Source: Gaeumannomyces sp. JS-464 (lineage: Eukaryota > Ascomycota > Sordariomycetes > Magnaporthales > Magnaporthaceae). From it: a DNA stretch of 64,000 nucleotides. The stretch spans positions 310,001-374,000 of the forward strand of contig NGZR01000002.1 in NCBI GenBank assembly GCA_002197995.1, written 5' to 3'. Positions 32,827-44,045 of this stretch are shown here, in pieces. The notes beneath the pieces are model-generated. The model was given only the letters and a program-made list of their open reading frames with translations. It was not told the origin of the DNA and did no database searches. Position 1 is the first letter of the stretch. Each line of letters starts with the position of its first letter. Position numbers and translations under genes: made by a program.

Positions 32827-33997
32827 TTCTGTCAGGCCGACATTGCCTGCTTTTTTGTTGTCATTTTTATTTATTTATTTTATTTTTATTCTTTAGCCAC
32901 CATATTCACTCTTCCTTTCGCGCCAATGCACCACGATCCTAGCTGCCAGTAGCGTGATGCAATGCCGACTGGCTAGCGCATCTTTTCTAAACGTGTCCAG
33001 GACTAGCACTTCCTATTCCACCCGAAATCACCCGAGGCATCGGGCTTGGAAGTAGGTAGCCCACCGGTGTTTGTTGGCCACCTCATCAGCACCAACAAAG
33101 GGTTCAACGCCCGGCGCAGGTAGTTGTAGCTGATTGGGGGTGATTGGATATCGTGTTGGACTATTTTGAACTATCTATACACGCGCCATGCAGAAGTTTG
33201 CATACAACCGGGTGCTTTTCAACGCCCTCATGGTCGTGCGTGGCAGCCGTCCCAACATTAGCATTAGACACCACCTCCCCCTCGCTCTCTTGTCCTCGAC
33301 ACGCCGCCAAAAAGCCGAAGCCATGCCACCCAACATGCGGTCCAAGCAATGCAGATAACAGATCAGTAGGAAATGCTTGGTGTGGAAACCAGATGTAGCT
33401 AAGAAAAGATGAACATGCTTGAAACAAACTCCCACACTCCTCCGACGGTCTTCCGGGACGACTTTGGCGGTGGTCCGGCGAAGAGTCCGGCTTGCCGGAG
33501 GGAGACCTGGGCCTGGCGACAGGGAACGGAATCTCGGCCTGTTCACATTGCGTCGGCCCTGCGACTCGCACGCCATGGCTGCAACTCGGTGCCGGCTGTT
33601 CTCGCCTCATTGGTTCCCCTCGGCCATCGATTATGTCAATTGCTGACCAGTGATTCTTTTGCGTCGCCTCCCGTTCATGTTTGCGTTTGGGGGTCGTTAC
33701 ACCATTTCCGCGGACAGGGCGTAACACGCATGCTTGTCCCCGACCGGCCTCTTGCGTATAGATCGTAATGTGTGTTTGGGCGGCGCTTGAGGAGACAGCA
33801 ATTCCAAGCGAAGAAAATGTTCGCCGGGTAGCCTCCCCTCGCGTCCGCCCGTTTTGCTTCGTGACTGCTTCTCTCGTGCCCGGGACGTTAGGCACATCAC
33901 TTTTGGTATTAACAAAAAACGCATGAAAAAAAAAAAAAAAGCGTAAATAATGCCTGCCAGGAGGGCGCAATTCGTCCCATGCAGCTGTTGAGGCCGC
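32827..33997. other. Intergenic region
   Basis: AT-rich just after the tRNA (TTTATTTATTTTATTTTT at 32866-32886), then open frames on both strands without a recognisable domain. A run of 15 A ends at about 33940. Confidence 0.45.
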
Positions 33998-34653
33998 TCA
34001 GGCGAACAGGGCGGCGCCGCCCGTCTCGATGGCTTCGATCTCAGCGGCGGTCAGGGGCTGGCGCTGGAAGCGAGCAGGCAGCTCACTGCGGTCGAAGAAG
34101 ACGCCGGCCTGGCTGGGGCGGACGGGGCCCAGCTCGCTGCCCGAGAGGCCGCCGACGCCGGCCTCCTCGACCGTCTTGATGGTCTTGCGCAGGGGGCCGA
34201 ACTGCTGGGCGTGCTCGCGGTACTTGCTGAAAGAGGACGACGTGTTTTGGGCGAAAGTGGCGGGCGTCTGGTTGGTGGGCGAGGCCGGGTGCGGCTGTGG
34301 GGTGTGGTCGATGGAGGCTGCAGGGGTGGGCGGCAAGGTCAATGTCAGCCATGGCGCAAAGACGATGGGGAGGGGGTGCCGTGTGCGAGGGGTTTATTTT
34401 GCATCGTGCAGATGCGCTGCGACTGCGAGCGAGCGACGAATGGCGCGGGTTGTCCGGGTCGGCGCTCGGAGTTTCGGCATTGTGTGACGCAACCCAAAGC
34501 CCAAGGCACCGAAACCCGCAGACAGGAGGCACAAATTGTTGAATGCGGGGAAGTCCGGATCTCACCTGGAATGGTGCGCTTTCCAATGAACTTGATCAAT
34601 GGCTGGCGCTCGGCGTGCGCGGCAGCCTGGCGGAGGGCCTTGGTCGCGAACAT
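33998..34653 (-). CDS. KGD4: Kgd4/MRPS36 subunit of 2-oxoglutarate dehydrogenase
   Basis: Small mitochondrial protein, long listed as ribosomal protein YmR-31/MRPS36 and now known as the subunit that tethers the E3 component to 2-oxoglutarate dehydrogenase. Two exons, 34653-34566 and 34317-33998, give 135 residues. Family features: basic presequence MFATKALRQAAAHAERQ, then PLIKFIGKRTIPASIDHTPQ with PHPASP, a middle SSFSKYREHAQQFGPL and the C-terminal FFDRSELPARFQRQPLTAAE followed by IEAIETGGAALF. The intron falls right after IGKRTIP, joining codon GCC. The frame is intact. Confidence 0.88.
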
Positions 34654-36532
34654 TTTTGCGGTTGGGGGGTTTTTTTTTTTTTGAACTTTTTTTTCTTGGG
34701 CGCGCTGCGCTGCTGGTCTGGACTTTGTGGCCGTGGCGGGTTCGGGAGAGCTCGCTGTGGATTTTGCCGAGGGACAGCTTTGCGCGCGCCCTTATTGGTT
34801 TCAATCGGTCGGGGTTTGGAAATTCGGGTTTGGGGTGAAAAAGTCGGCAGAGAAACCAAAGAAAAAAAAAACGAGGAGGAGGCGAACCGAGGAATGAGAC
34901 GAACAAGAGCGAGGACAGGAAACCAGAATGAGGACAAGGAACAAGAAGGAGGAGACGAGGGCGGAAGATGAGGAAGGTGGTGGTGGTGGTGGTGCGAGGT
35001 TTTTGGGTGATTTTCACAAGCTTGAGCAATTATGTGCCAACCCCAGGCCCGCCTTGAATCCCTTGACTGCAACGCCCGATTCAGGTCCGAGCTCCATCCT
35101 GGGCCCCGGAGACGCCCGATATCGCGCCGCGCGAGTGTGGGATGCTTGCTGGATTGCTGGGGCAGCGTGGGGGATGCTCCTGCCAAAAACGGCCACTCTG
35201 GGGCCCGCGGCCGGCGGAAAACCCCACAGACCGTGGGCTGCAGCTGCCCGAAGCCACTGATCTCGTCCACCTCGCCTGAAGTGGCGTTTGGTTCTAGCTG
35301 TTGGCCTGCATTTTGAGTTGGCTGCGGGCTGGTGTGTCCTTCAGCAGCACGGCCAAGGGCAGCACGGCCTACCGGAGCAGCACGCGTGCCAGCACACCGC
35401 CCGGTCGGCAGGTAGTCCAATGGTTGGCGCCGCCCTCAGCCCATTTCCGCTGCTGAACGACATCCATGTCCCGCGCCCACCTAACCAGCAAAGTCTATCC
35501 ACCGATTTGGCTTTGACGGTTTCGCCATCGAGTTTGGCTCAACGGGATCCCATGCCACGCAGCGCAAAGTCGTGTCGCCGCCCGGCTAGGTCCTTAGTCG
35601 CAGTGCAGCAGGAACAATCGCCCACATCGGCAGTTGTGCGAGGCCACACTAACCCAGCGGCCGCCTGCCTGGTCGACGCCGACGCTGGTGCGAGCGGCCA
35701 CGCGAGGGCGCACGATGGCACGCGACAGCGACGACAGAGGGATTGCCCGGGGCCGCCGGCCCGGCCAGGCCCAGCCAGCTGCCAACATCATCCGCGGATC
35801 TTGGTCAGGTCTCCCCGGCTTTGGTGGTCTAGATTTTCACACCCACCTCCAGCACCCCCCACCCGCTGATCGACCTCCGCGTGGGATTGCATTATTGGTA
35901 GGGGGATTGCAGGACGGCAGCAGTGGCAGGGGTCGGTACGGGAGGGCACTGCGCCCATGGGCTTGTGCAAACAGACTGCTCATTTTCTCGTATGGCAACC
36001 TCCAAGCCGGGCACTGTGCCAGCCCACGCCGCTGGGTACCTGTCACTTGTCGCCTTCTTGCACTGCCTTGCTAATTTTCTGTGTGCTTGTCTTTGCCCCA
36101 TGCTTCTTTCAGCTGGCCTTGCTAGCACTACTCACCAGCAAGCCACCCACGCCAGAGTTATAAAGACTGCCAGGCTGCCAGACCACCCTCTTGCTCCGGT
36201 GCCATCGCCGTGCTTGCTGGAACCCTGCCTCCCAAGATGATATTTGACATCACATCAATCCGTCATGCAGCACGACAAAGAAGACGGCCAAGCACCCAAG
36301 CCGGTCCGCCAGCCACAGCGACCATGGCTCCTTTCCCACCAAAGAGCGGCCTTGTCAGCCGCAGGGTCTGAAAGAAATGCCCCTGAGAAGCAGGATTTGC
36401 GAGGCTCTTGAGGGCGGCTACAAAATGGTCGACGGCCGGTCCAGGGCAAGAGATGATCCCACGGGAAAGCGGCCATCATAGCCTCAGCCTCCTTCTCCCT
36501 GCCCTTGGCCGCTTGCAACTCGGCCGCCCGTC
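34654..36532. other. Long intergenic region
   Basis: No recognisable protein. It holds homopolymer T tracts next to the Kgd4 start (34671-34682), a GGT repeat at 34976-34994, and overlapping open frames on both strands that look like chance frames. Confidence 0.4.
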
Positions 36533-39002
36533 ATGCATCTCGACGAGCTCGTCGTCAACTACCACAGCCACTCCAATTCCGTGCTGACATGGCTGATCCG
36601 AACGTCCAACTACATCATCCTCCGAGACAGGACGGCCGTCACTGCAGCTGGCGTCGCTCTTTCGTACAATGCCACGGACAGACTTGATCGGACCAGCGAC
36701 CTGCAGGAAACGGCCAGTCTGGTCATCCGAAACTTGCATCTTGTTGGCTCTGTTCCTGACTCCATTCTATACCACATGCACCTCGAAATCGAAGACAGGA
36801 AGCAGGTCGCGAGGCTGATGTCGGAGCACGCGGACGAGGGCCATGACTACTACATCATGTATCTTGAGCGGGCGTTTTCCATTCTTGGTGGCGACGAATT
36901 GCTCAAGGACAGGCGCCACAGGAAGCTAGCCTTTGACCTGAAGGCCGCCCACGGCAAGACGCCAGCCCACCAACGCAACCCATTTGCCTCTCTGCATGTA
37001 GAGGCATGCTCCGGGCTGGCCCCAGCAGCAACCAGACCGAGCCTGCAACGCATGCCCAGCGGCCAGGGCCGGAGGGTGAAGTTGAAGCACGTGCCCGCGC
37101 AACGAGTCGCCGATGTCCGCCTCACTGCTGCTTCGACACTATCAGCGATTCCCAACGCTCTGGTAGACAAGGAATCCGTCCGCACTCGCAACGCCGCCCT
37201 CCAACTCGTGCGCAAGTCGATTGCTCTCCACAACACCATCCAGATAGTGTGGCAACGTGTGGCGTGCGGTGCATTTCCCAGCATCATTGCAGGCGCGCTC
37301 CTTCATGTCGCCACCACAATGGTCCGAAACAGCGAGCTGGTCGATCGCAACGACGACTTCCTCGGCCAAATGTCCTTTCTCACCGTGATCCGTATCGTCA
37401 CCGCAGAGAACCACCGATGGCACGGAAGCGCCCCATGGCTTTGAGGAGCTCTCCGGGACAATAGGCGCGCTGCCAGATGCCGGGCGGCTGGTCGGCATCT
37501 ACGAGCAGCTACAGCTGCACACGTACCGGAGTCTGGTCGACTTTGTCAAGAATTACCGAGAGAACAACACCGGCAAGCCCACCAAGCGAATGGCAGCCCA
37601 AATCAGGGCCTGGGACCCCGCCCTGGACCTAGAAAATACCACCCCCGAAGCGAGGCTTTCTTGGCGCCGGCTTTAACACAATCAAGTTCCTTACGAGCTT
37701 CTCCGTCTGTTCTGTCCTTGTCCGTCCAAGATCAGCATTCCTTTGGCCTCCGTGACCTAGCCACCGAAGTCGCCCAGCTTGTCCAACAAAAGAGCGAAGT
37801 CGACGTGCACAAATCCATCAAGCCCTCTCTGGTCTTCCAGCTCCAGTGTGTGGTGGACTCGTGGGTGGGCGCCGCGGCTGTCCATCGACCCAGTTTCCGG
37901 CCATGTGTTCGGGAAAGCGGCCCCAAAACTGGATTGCGGGGAGGATGTCGACAAGACGCTCGGCCACGGCGTGGCTGAGGGCAAACCCGGGCAGCTTGCA
38001 GGATCAGCTCAACTTGTCCGAACACTCAAGGTCACTGGCGGTCGCTGTACGGGAAGCAACAGCCTTGGCATCACCTTGGGCGAGTTCCCCGACCGTTTGA
38101 GGCGGCTCCTAGGCGGCCCACCCCTCCCGGACGATGCAACACTCTGGAATTTGTCTCCAGCAATGTGCGGCACGGCTCTGGTGGAGGCCATGGAGCTCAT
38201 GTGCGAGGCCGCTTACGGCATCTGGAACACGCTCGGAGACCCGAACGTCCTACTGTCGGTCCATTCCCACCTTGTCGACGCGGGATTTCTCAAGGAGCCT
38301 GTGCCGTACTACGCCAACTTGACCACCGCCTGGGGCGACAAGCCCAAGCTGACAGCCGAGCGCAAATACGCCCTGCAACGGATGATAGTTTTTACTGGCG
38401 GGCACAGCGACGATGAGCCCCTCGAATTCCACGACTTTGCTTTACTGGACTTGGGCCGCGAGCTAGTTCGGAATGCTGGGGCTGACGCGCAACCCGTCGC
38501 CGGAAAGCTAAGCAGAGACAGTGCGCATTGCTCCTATCTAGCCAGCCTTCACCGCTCCGGTTGGGACCCTGACACAGCCGTCGTTGCGTCCGAGGAAAGC
38601 ACCGGCCCGCCGCAGCTTGACTGGCTCCATACTTGCACCAGCGGCTTGGACGACGGCGCGGTCGTTGATAAGCTCAAAACGGCGTCGGAGGGCATCATTC
38701 GGGATCTTTCCGCGGCAACATCGGATGCTAGGCCACGGTCGAATCTCGACGTCGCCCGGATCGCAGCCCACGCGGAGGAGCTGTGGACAGGGATCGAAGC
38801 AGCGATATCACGGCAAAGTGAGAAGCCGTACGCGGATTTATTCCAGCGTGCCCCTCCAATCCTGCCTAGCAACCTCGCAAAACGGATGATATTTCTCTTC
38901 GGCCTGACAGCTCTTCCCAAAGCGATGTCCAACGAGTGCTTCCATATAATTGCCGGCGAGTTCGAGAAGCAGCGAGGGCTTCGCCTGGAGGGTGATGCCT
39001 AG
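36533..39002 (+). CDS. DUF6604-like protein, frame-broken
   Basis: Large fungal protein of unknown function. The N terminus (NYHSHSNSVLTWLIRTSNY) resembles the start of DUF6604 proteins, and the C-terminal part carries stretches I associate with them: FQLQCVVDSW, LPDDATLWNLSPAMCGTALV, YGIWNTLGDPNVLLSVHSHL and GFLKEPVPYYANL. The region is open in three pieces: 36533-37444; a linking part where GFEELSGTIGALPD...LVDFVKNYRENN and TIKFLTSFSVCSVL can be read in other frames (37441-37720); and about 37860-39002. Frame changes lie near 37430, 37668, 37725 and 37870. I see no introns that would repair them. Length after repair would be about 820 residues. The assignment rests on remembered family sequence and is moderate. 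It may be a pseudogene. Confidence 0.55.
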
Positions 39003-39547
39003 GATAATGATCAAGCGCGACAGTATCACATTGGGAGTCTGAGAATTGGTGCGCCGCCGGCTCGGGTGGCTAAAGATGCTGGGGGGCTGATGTTCTGGGA
39101 ATGACGGTAGACGGTGGTGGCGTGGCATGTGCTCGCTGCGCAGGTACATGATTTTCACTTGTTTCTTTGAAGTAGACGATAATCTTTGTGGGAACGAGGT
39201 ATCTGTTTACTGTTCGTATCTCCGGGTTTGTTTGTTGGCCTAGGTACCACCGCTTATTCTTTGTAGCATGCCTGCGTTGTAAAAGCTCCATCCTGGAAGC
39301 GGTTGGTATTGGGGGAATGACGAAAAACGAAAGAAAAGAAGAGAAAAAGAAAGCGATTGGGGGGAATAAATAATATAAGGAAACTTCAAGGAAAAGACCC
39401 GTGTATATGGTCGCACCGCCTCGGGTGCAGCGGTGCGTTATGCTGGTGGGAGCGTCCATCTCCCCTAGTCCCGTTGGTCCTAACATATACTATGTACAAC
39501 AACCCTCGCGCGCGTCATGTGTCCATCACGTCCGCCCGCCCGGCCCT
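39003..39547. other. Intergenic region
   Basis: Convergent 3' region between the DUF6604-like gene and the secreted Pro-rich protein. A-rich tract at 39317-39372; no gene is recognised. Confidence 0.45.
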
Positions 39548-40144
39548 CTACCGCGAGCGCACGCCCGTCCTCTGCTGGGCGACAAAGTTTGGGGCGGCGG
39601 CGCCGGGGCAGCCGACGCCCTTTGCGCCGTCGAAGCTCTGCAGGACGACGAGCATCGAGGTGGCGCGGTTCCTGTTGGCGGCGACGCTCTGGTTCGCCGG
39701 GTTCGTATCGAAGTTGATCGGGGTGCCGAAGAAGCTGCCCTGCGCGACCGCGCCGGACAGCTTGGTGATGAAGGCGGCGCGGTCGGGCGGGCAGCTGCAC
39801 GAGATGAGGACGCCGTTGGCGCCGTCGCAGCTGCCGCGCTGCCGGGCGTTGGGGTTGACGCCGCGCTCGACGCCGAAGGCCGGGACCAGGTCCGGGCTTA
39901 TCTGCGCGCCGGCGGCGGGGCGCCCGGCTGCTGGGGGTGGGTTGGGGCTCGGGGCTTGGTTGTTGGGCCGGCCCTTGCGGTTGGGACGACCGCGGGCCGG
40001 GGCCGGCGTGCCTGCTCCTGCGCCGGGCGCCGGGGGTGGAGGCGCGGCGCCTGGCGGCCCTACTGCGCCTGGTGCCGGGGCTGGGGGCGCGGCGCTGACC
40101 AGTGCCGATGCGGCGAGGAGGAGGACTGCGGACAGGAGCTGCAT
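39548..40144 (-). CDS. Secreted Pro-rich protein, conserved Cys-containing C terminus
   Basis: A 198-residue single-exon protein. MQLLSAVLLLAASALVSA is a clear signal peptide. Residues 19-80 are Pro/Ala/Gly-rich with a basic patch (GRPNRKGRPNNQ). The C-terminal 110 residues look like a folded domain: GVNPNARQRGSCDGANGVL, ISCSCPPDRAAFITKL, and ATSMLVVLQSFDGAKGVGCP, with four cysteines (SC, SCSC, GC). I have seen similar domains in uncharacterised fungal secreted proteins but know no function. The start chosen is the ATG before the signal peptide; the upstream in-frame Met is not supported. The frame is intact. Confidence 0.72.
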   Translation of the reverse strand: MQLLSAVLLLAASALVSAAPPAPAPGAVGPPGAAPPPPAPGAGAGTPAPARGRPNRKGRPNNQAPSPNPPPAAGRPAAGAQISPDLVPAFGVERGVNPNARQRGSCDGANGVLISCSCPPDRAAFITKLSGAVAQGSFFGTPINFDTNPANQSVAANRNRATSMLVVLQSFDGAKGVGCPGAAAPNFVAQQRTGVRSR

Positions 40145-41666
40145 CGTGGGCGGGTTTGTGTGTGGTGGTGATGTGTGTCGGTGCCTGCCGATGGAGAGGT
40201 GTAAATGCAAGTTCTGGAAAACTTGGCGCAGGTCCTGCCGGCCGATAAAAGAGAAGAGAATGGCTTGATCTCCACCCCAGCCGGCCGCCGAGCTGGTGGC
40301 GATGCGTCCATCCTATTTATACCGTAACGCTTTCGGACATGACTCCCGTCCAAGGGGCTTGGGAGGTTGCAATATCCCACCGATTCGCCACCAGACTAGT
40401 TGGGGTATGGCCTCCCCGATCGCATTTCGGCGACAGCTTGTGCGGCTACAGGGAACGCTGCCTGTCGGATCCCACAGTCTGCCGGATGCGGCAGGTTTCG
40501 TTTAGGCCAGGCCCAGCTGGAAATCCACGGCTCGTCGTCCAACGGATCGGGGATGGAGGCTAACACACCCTTGTTAAAGGGAGCAAGGATCAATCTGAAG
40601 ATTGCGCGCGCAGAGACGCAAGACATGCATCTGACACAAGGTAAACCCAGGCTGTTTGGATGTTCAAACAGACGACAGCGTGCCGAAAGAAAAAAGAAAA
40701 AAAAAAAAAAAAAAAAAAAAAAAACGCTCAGCCGGCCAACAGAGAACAAGAACAAGCTTGGTTTTAGGTTAGCCGCCGAGTCGGGATGATGCGGCCTCGC
40801 GGGTGCGGTTGGCCGGGACGATCCCGAAACGAAACGCAACAGGAAGACGCCCCCGAGCCCAAGCGCCGAGAAAAGCAGCAGCCGCCCGTGCGTTTCGATC
40901 GTCGAGATTGACACATGGGGAGGATGGAGGGGTTGACCTTGACCTTGACCTTGGATTGGGGAACAACATTGGACGACTTTTGACAGCTGGGACTGATGAT
41001 CCAAAACGTCTAGGGTCTGTCCCTGGGCCGCGTCGGGGTTTTGGTCAGTCTGGTCTGGCCTGGTCACATCAATTAATCTCCTACCGGGTGCCGCGCTTCA
41101 GTGGTCGCAGCCCGGCACCTGGATGCCGCGCAGGGGCTCTTGAATTATCGCGCCAATGGCTGCCGTGACTTCAAACCTCCCCGCCCTCGCCTGTTTGAGC
41201 CTCAATCTCGCCCCGCCCCTGACAAATCGAGGCAGCGGCGACGGCAACACCCCGTTCGCTTTGGAACACCGAGTTCTGGAAAGCATGGAAATTGATGGCT
41301 CGATGTCTTGCAGTCGAGTGGAGGCCCTCGCGGGCGTCGCGCTGTATTTGGACATCGCCTGCGAAACCGCTGTGGGTCTGCGCCGCCATGCTGAGGCTTC
41401 GACGACGGGCTGCGTAACCTCGAATGTGGAATTATCGTTTGATAAATCTACAATTTCCAAACACCGCGCTGCTACGGAGGAAGAAGATGAAGAGAAGGGA
41501 AGGAAGGAGAAAGGGGAGAAAAAAAAAAAAAAGCTGATGTATGCCGATGTAGCGTGGCGCATCATACTAGCAACTACCAACTACCCATTTCTTAAGTATG
41601 CCTGCAGTAAAGTATAAAGTATAATAAGAATAAACTAGTTTTAAGCAGCCCTGATTCAATCTTGTC
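40145..41666. other. Intergenic region with a poly-A tract
   Basis: No gene is recognised. It contains 28 A at 40697-40724, a short TTGACC repeat at 40936-40956 and purine-rich DNA at 41480-41533. Long frames on both strands lack recognisable domains. Confidence 0.45.
40314..40321 (-). promoter_or_regulatory. TATA box of the Pro-rich protein gene
   Basis: TATAAATA on the minus strand, about 170 bases before the ATG, a usual distance for fungal genes with short leaders. Confidence 0.5.
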
Positions 41667-41808
41667 CTACTCGGCAAGTTCTGCGGACGCATCGGTCGTT
41701 TCGAGCGTCGCGAGCTGTTCTCCAGCTTGACGTTCGAGCTTGAGGAGAAACCCAAGATCTCCAAGCACCTTCGCCTTCTCTTTCTCCACCATAACCCGCA
41801 GCCCCCAG

Positions 41809-43281
41809 TCACCGATTCTGGTGGTTTTTTGCCACAAAGCTTCGCCCGAGGACCTCGAGCTTCGTGGCGAGGTTTTCCAACGAGACTGAGCTTGATTTGA
41901 CATCAGGCCTCGAGAGCGTCATGATGTGGGCCTCGCACTCGCTGCACCCCATCGCCGAGTGCTGGAGTTTCAGGACCACCACAAAGTCGGCTAGGGAGGG
42001 CCGAGGTGGGCGAAATCTAAGAAGGACGACCTCCAGGCCACGGATGGGAACAATCATGGCCCGGGTCTTGGCCCAGCTATCCCTCGGGTGGACGTCGACC
42101 AGCTGGAGGCCGAATGGGACATCGGCGACGTCGATACAGTTGCTAAGATCCAAACATGAGGATGCGGGAGGCGTGTGATCTATCCTCACGCGAATCGGCC
42201 TCGGGCTCCCTACAGGCTCGCCTTGGGGGTCGATCGCCGCTATTCCCGCCCCGGAGGGTCGAATGAACATGTCGTTGGAGCCTGTCGGCTCCAGGGGAAT
42301 CGCCAGCAGACGTTGTTCATCGTCCGCGAACCCGCAATCCAGCAGCCCGTAAGTCGTGGCATCGGCCTGCTCCATAACCGGAACAGTCATTTGCAGCGTG
42401 TTTACAACCTTCCGAAAATCCCTAGGCTTTAAACGATTGGTCGCGATGACATTTTCACTCCCGGCGAACTGGGAAGGCGATGTAGCCAGCACGCCCCCAG
42501 GGATGTTGGCGGAATTGGGCCCAAGCCCCCAAGCAAGGATCGAGTCGTCGTCCGGCGACTTGAATATGATATGCTCCTGGAGCCTGAGGAAGGCCTCCTC
42601 GGCGCCCTCCCCATAGACCATTGGCATGAAGACGTCGAAGAGCCCTAGCAGACAGTATGCCATGTCTTCTTCGCGTGTTGTGGTACGCTTTGCAGCCCAC
42701 GACATGCGCTGGGCGACGCTCGCGTGACTGGGGTGTGCCCTTCCGAGGAGGAAATTCTTGGTAATGCCCGTCACACTTTGGATAATGGACGACAAATCCG
42801 TCCTGGTGCCGATGAACCGCCAATCTGCGTCAAAAAAGCTCACGGTGGATGGAGCTATGAGTTCCTGGAGGGTCCAGCCTCTAGAAAACCAGGCGCTTCG
42901 CCTGAGCTGCGTCTCGAGGCTATCTGTGGTTCGACCATCGCCGCCGGCAGGCAGGCGGACATCGGAGAGATAGGCGTAGCATCGGTCGGCGTTCTCGTAC
43001 CACTGGTACATCGAGTTGATCGATTCCGTGAGTTCGGCAGAGTTCGCCTTGTCGATACAGCAGGTGTCAATCCACATGTATGCCAGGTTGTCTTTTTTGG
43101 CCTGCGCCCGTAAGCCTTTGATTTTGACACCCCACCTCTTGCGGAGGCCGTAGAAACTCCTACGAGTGACATCCTCAAAGGTGAGCTCCTTCTCGGCCCA
43201 TCGGTGTGAAAGGATGGCATAGGGTGGGATATTGCCGACAAAGCTTTCCATCTTCCGCGTTTTGACGTTCAGCAAACGCAT
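41809..43281 (-). CDS. HET-domain heterokaryon incompatibility protein
   Basis: Cytoplasmic protein of 490 residues with an N-terminal HET domain, the death-effector module of fungal vegetative incompatibility and related immunity-like systems. Family blocks: MRLLNVKTRKMESF, YAILSHRWAEKELTFEDV, MWIDTCCIDKANSAELTESI, NSMYQWYENADRCYAYLSDV, FSRGWTLQELIAPSTVSFFD and RMSWAAKRTTTREEDMAYCL followed by LGLFDVFMPMVYGEG. The C-terminal half has no NACHT, WD40 or ankyrin repeats and is of unknown function. It is a single exon. The ATG chosen starts the conserved MRLLNV. The stop at 41809 directly follows a run of six A; with five A the frame would run on for about 54 residues to 41667 (DWGLRVMVEKEKAKVLG...), so the true C terminus may be there. 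Confidence 0.88.
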   Translation of the reverse strand: MRLLNVKTRKMESFVGNIPPYAILSHRWAEKELTFEDVTRRSFYGLRKRWGVKIKGLRAQAKKDNLAYMWIDTCCIDKANSAELTESINSMYQWYENADRCYAYLSDVRLPAGGDGRTTDSLETQLRRSAWFSRGWTLQELIAPSTVSFFDADWRFIGTRTDLSSIIQSVTGITKNFLLGRAHPSHASVAQRMSWAAKRTTTREEDMAYCLLGLFDVFMPMVYGEGAEEAFLRLQEHIIFKSPDDDSILAWGLGPNSANIPGGVLATSPSQFAGSENVIATNRLKPRDFRKVVNTLQMTVPVMEQADATTYGLLDCGFADDEQRLLAIPLEPTGSNDMFIRPSGAGIAAIDPQGEPVGSPRPIRVRIDHTPPASSCLDLSNCIDVADVPFGLQLVDVHPRDSWAKTRAMIVPIRGLEVVLLRFRPPRPSLADFVVVLKLQHSAMGCSECEAHIMTLSRPDVKSSSVSLENLATKLEVLGRSFVAKNHQNR

Positions 43282-43649
43282 TTTTGACCAACCGATAGAA
43301 CCAAGATGGTCGCGATGGGAGGGCCAGGCTGTCGGAACGTGTGCCGAGACAAGTGGCCTTGGGTCCAGGGCGCCTCCAGCCGCTTGACGCTCGGGACGCC
43401 TACATTTATTTTGGCAAAAGCGAAATAGAAAATCCCAATTGGTGTTGTCGCGCCGGATGCCCCGCTCAGCTCCTGCCAAGTGCAGCAGCAATCCCTTGTA
43501 AATCTTCCCCTGGAGAGCAACAACAAGGGAGTGGACGACCGCCTACTCCCAGGCCCTTCAGTGGAAGTCTAGGCATCACCATAGAAGAGCCTCAGCTCTT
43601 TGAGCCGGACAGCCACGCCATTTGGATAGACCACGAAAAGAAGCCAAGA

Positions 43650-44045
43650 CCACCCAGCCCTGCTTGCAGAGTGCCTCCACCAGCTCGCCCAGTCCCTCAA
43701 AATCCCAGTCCTCAGCCATCCCACCCCTGACAGCCAACCTCCTCGGGCGCCTCGCCCGTGTCCTCGTGCCTGTCTTCGCTCTAGGGCAGGAATGAATGGT
43801 GCGCGTCCCGACGGCCCGCGCGGCCCGCAGGTCGCACGCGTGCGACGCCGCCATGACGCAGCGCGAAGGGCTCTCGCCCGCGCCCACGAGCCGCATCGCC
43901 TCCTGGTAGGCCTCCGGGTCGGGGTTGGTGACGCCGCTCGAGATCAGCGGGCCGAACCGGGGACCCAGCCCGGACGACGGCCAAGCCCAGCTGCTGCCGC
44001 GCCATGCCGTTCGCGAGCACGAACGCCTCGGTTCCGCGTCGGGCT
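43650..44045 (-). pseudogene. Haloacid dehalogenase (type II) remnant
   Basis: C-terminal part of a 2-haloacid dehalogenase-like HAD protein, read in changing frames: FVLANGMARQQLGLA, then SGVTNPDPEAYQEAMRLVGA, SPSRCVMAASHACDLRAARA, VGTRTIHS and finally MAEDWDFEGLGELVEAL. The conserved Lys/Asp region (NPDPEAY) and HACDLRAA are typical of motif III/IV. The N-terminal nucleophile Asp motif and cap domain are absent from the upstream sequence in all frames. I therefore read it as a truncated relic behind the HET gene. Confidence 0.6.

Noticed and set aside
43781..44020. The 79-residue minus frame read as a separate protein
   Set aside because: Only its first residues fit the dehalogenase; the remainder is a shadow of the frame containing NPDPEAY.
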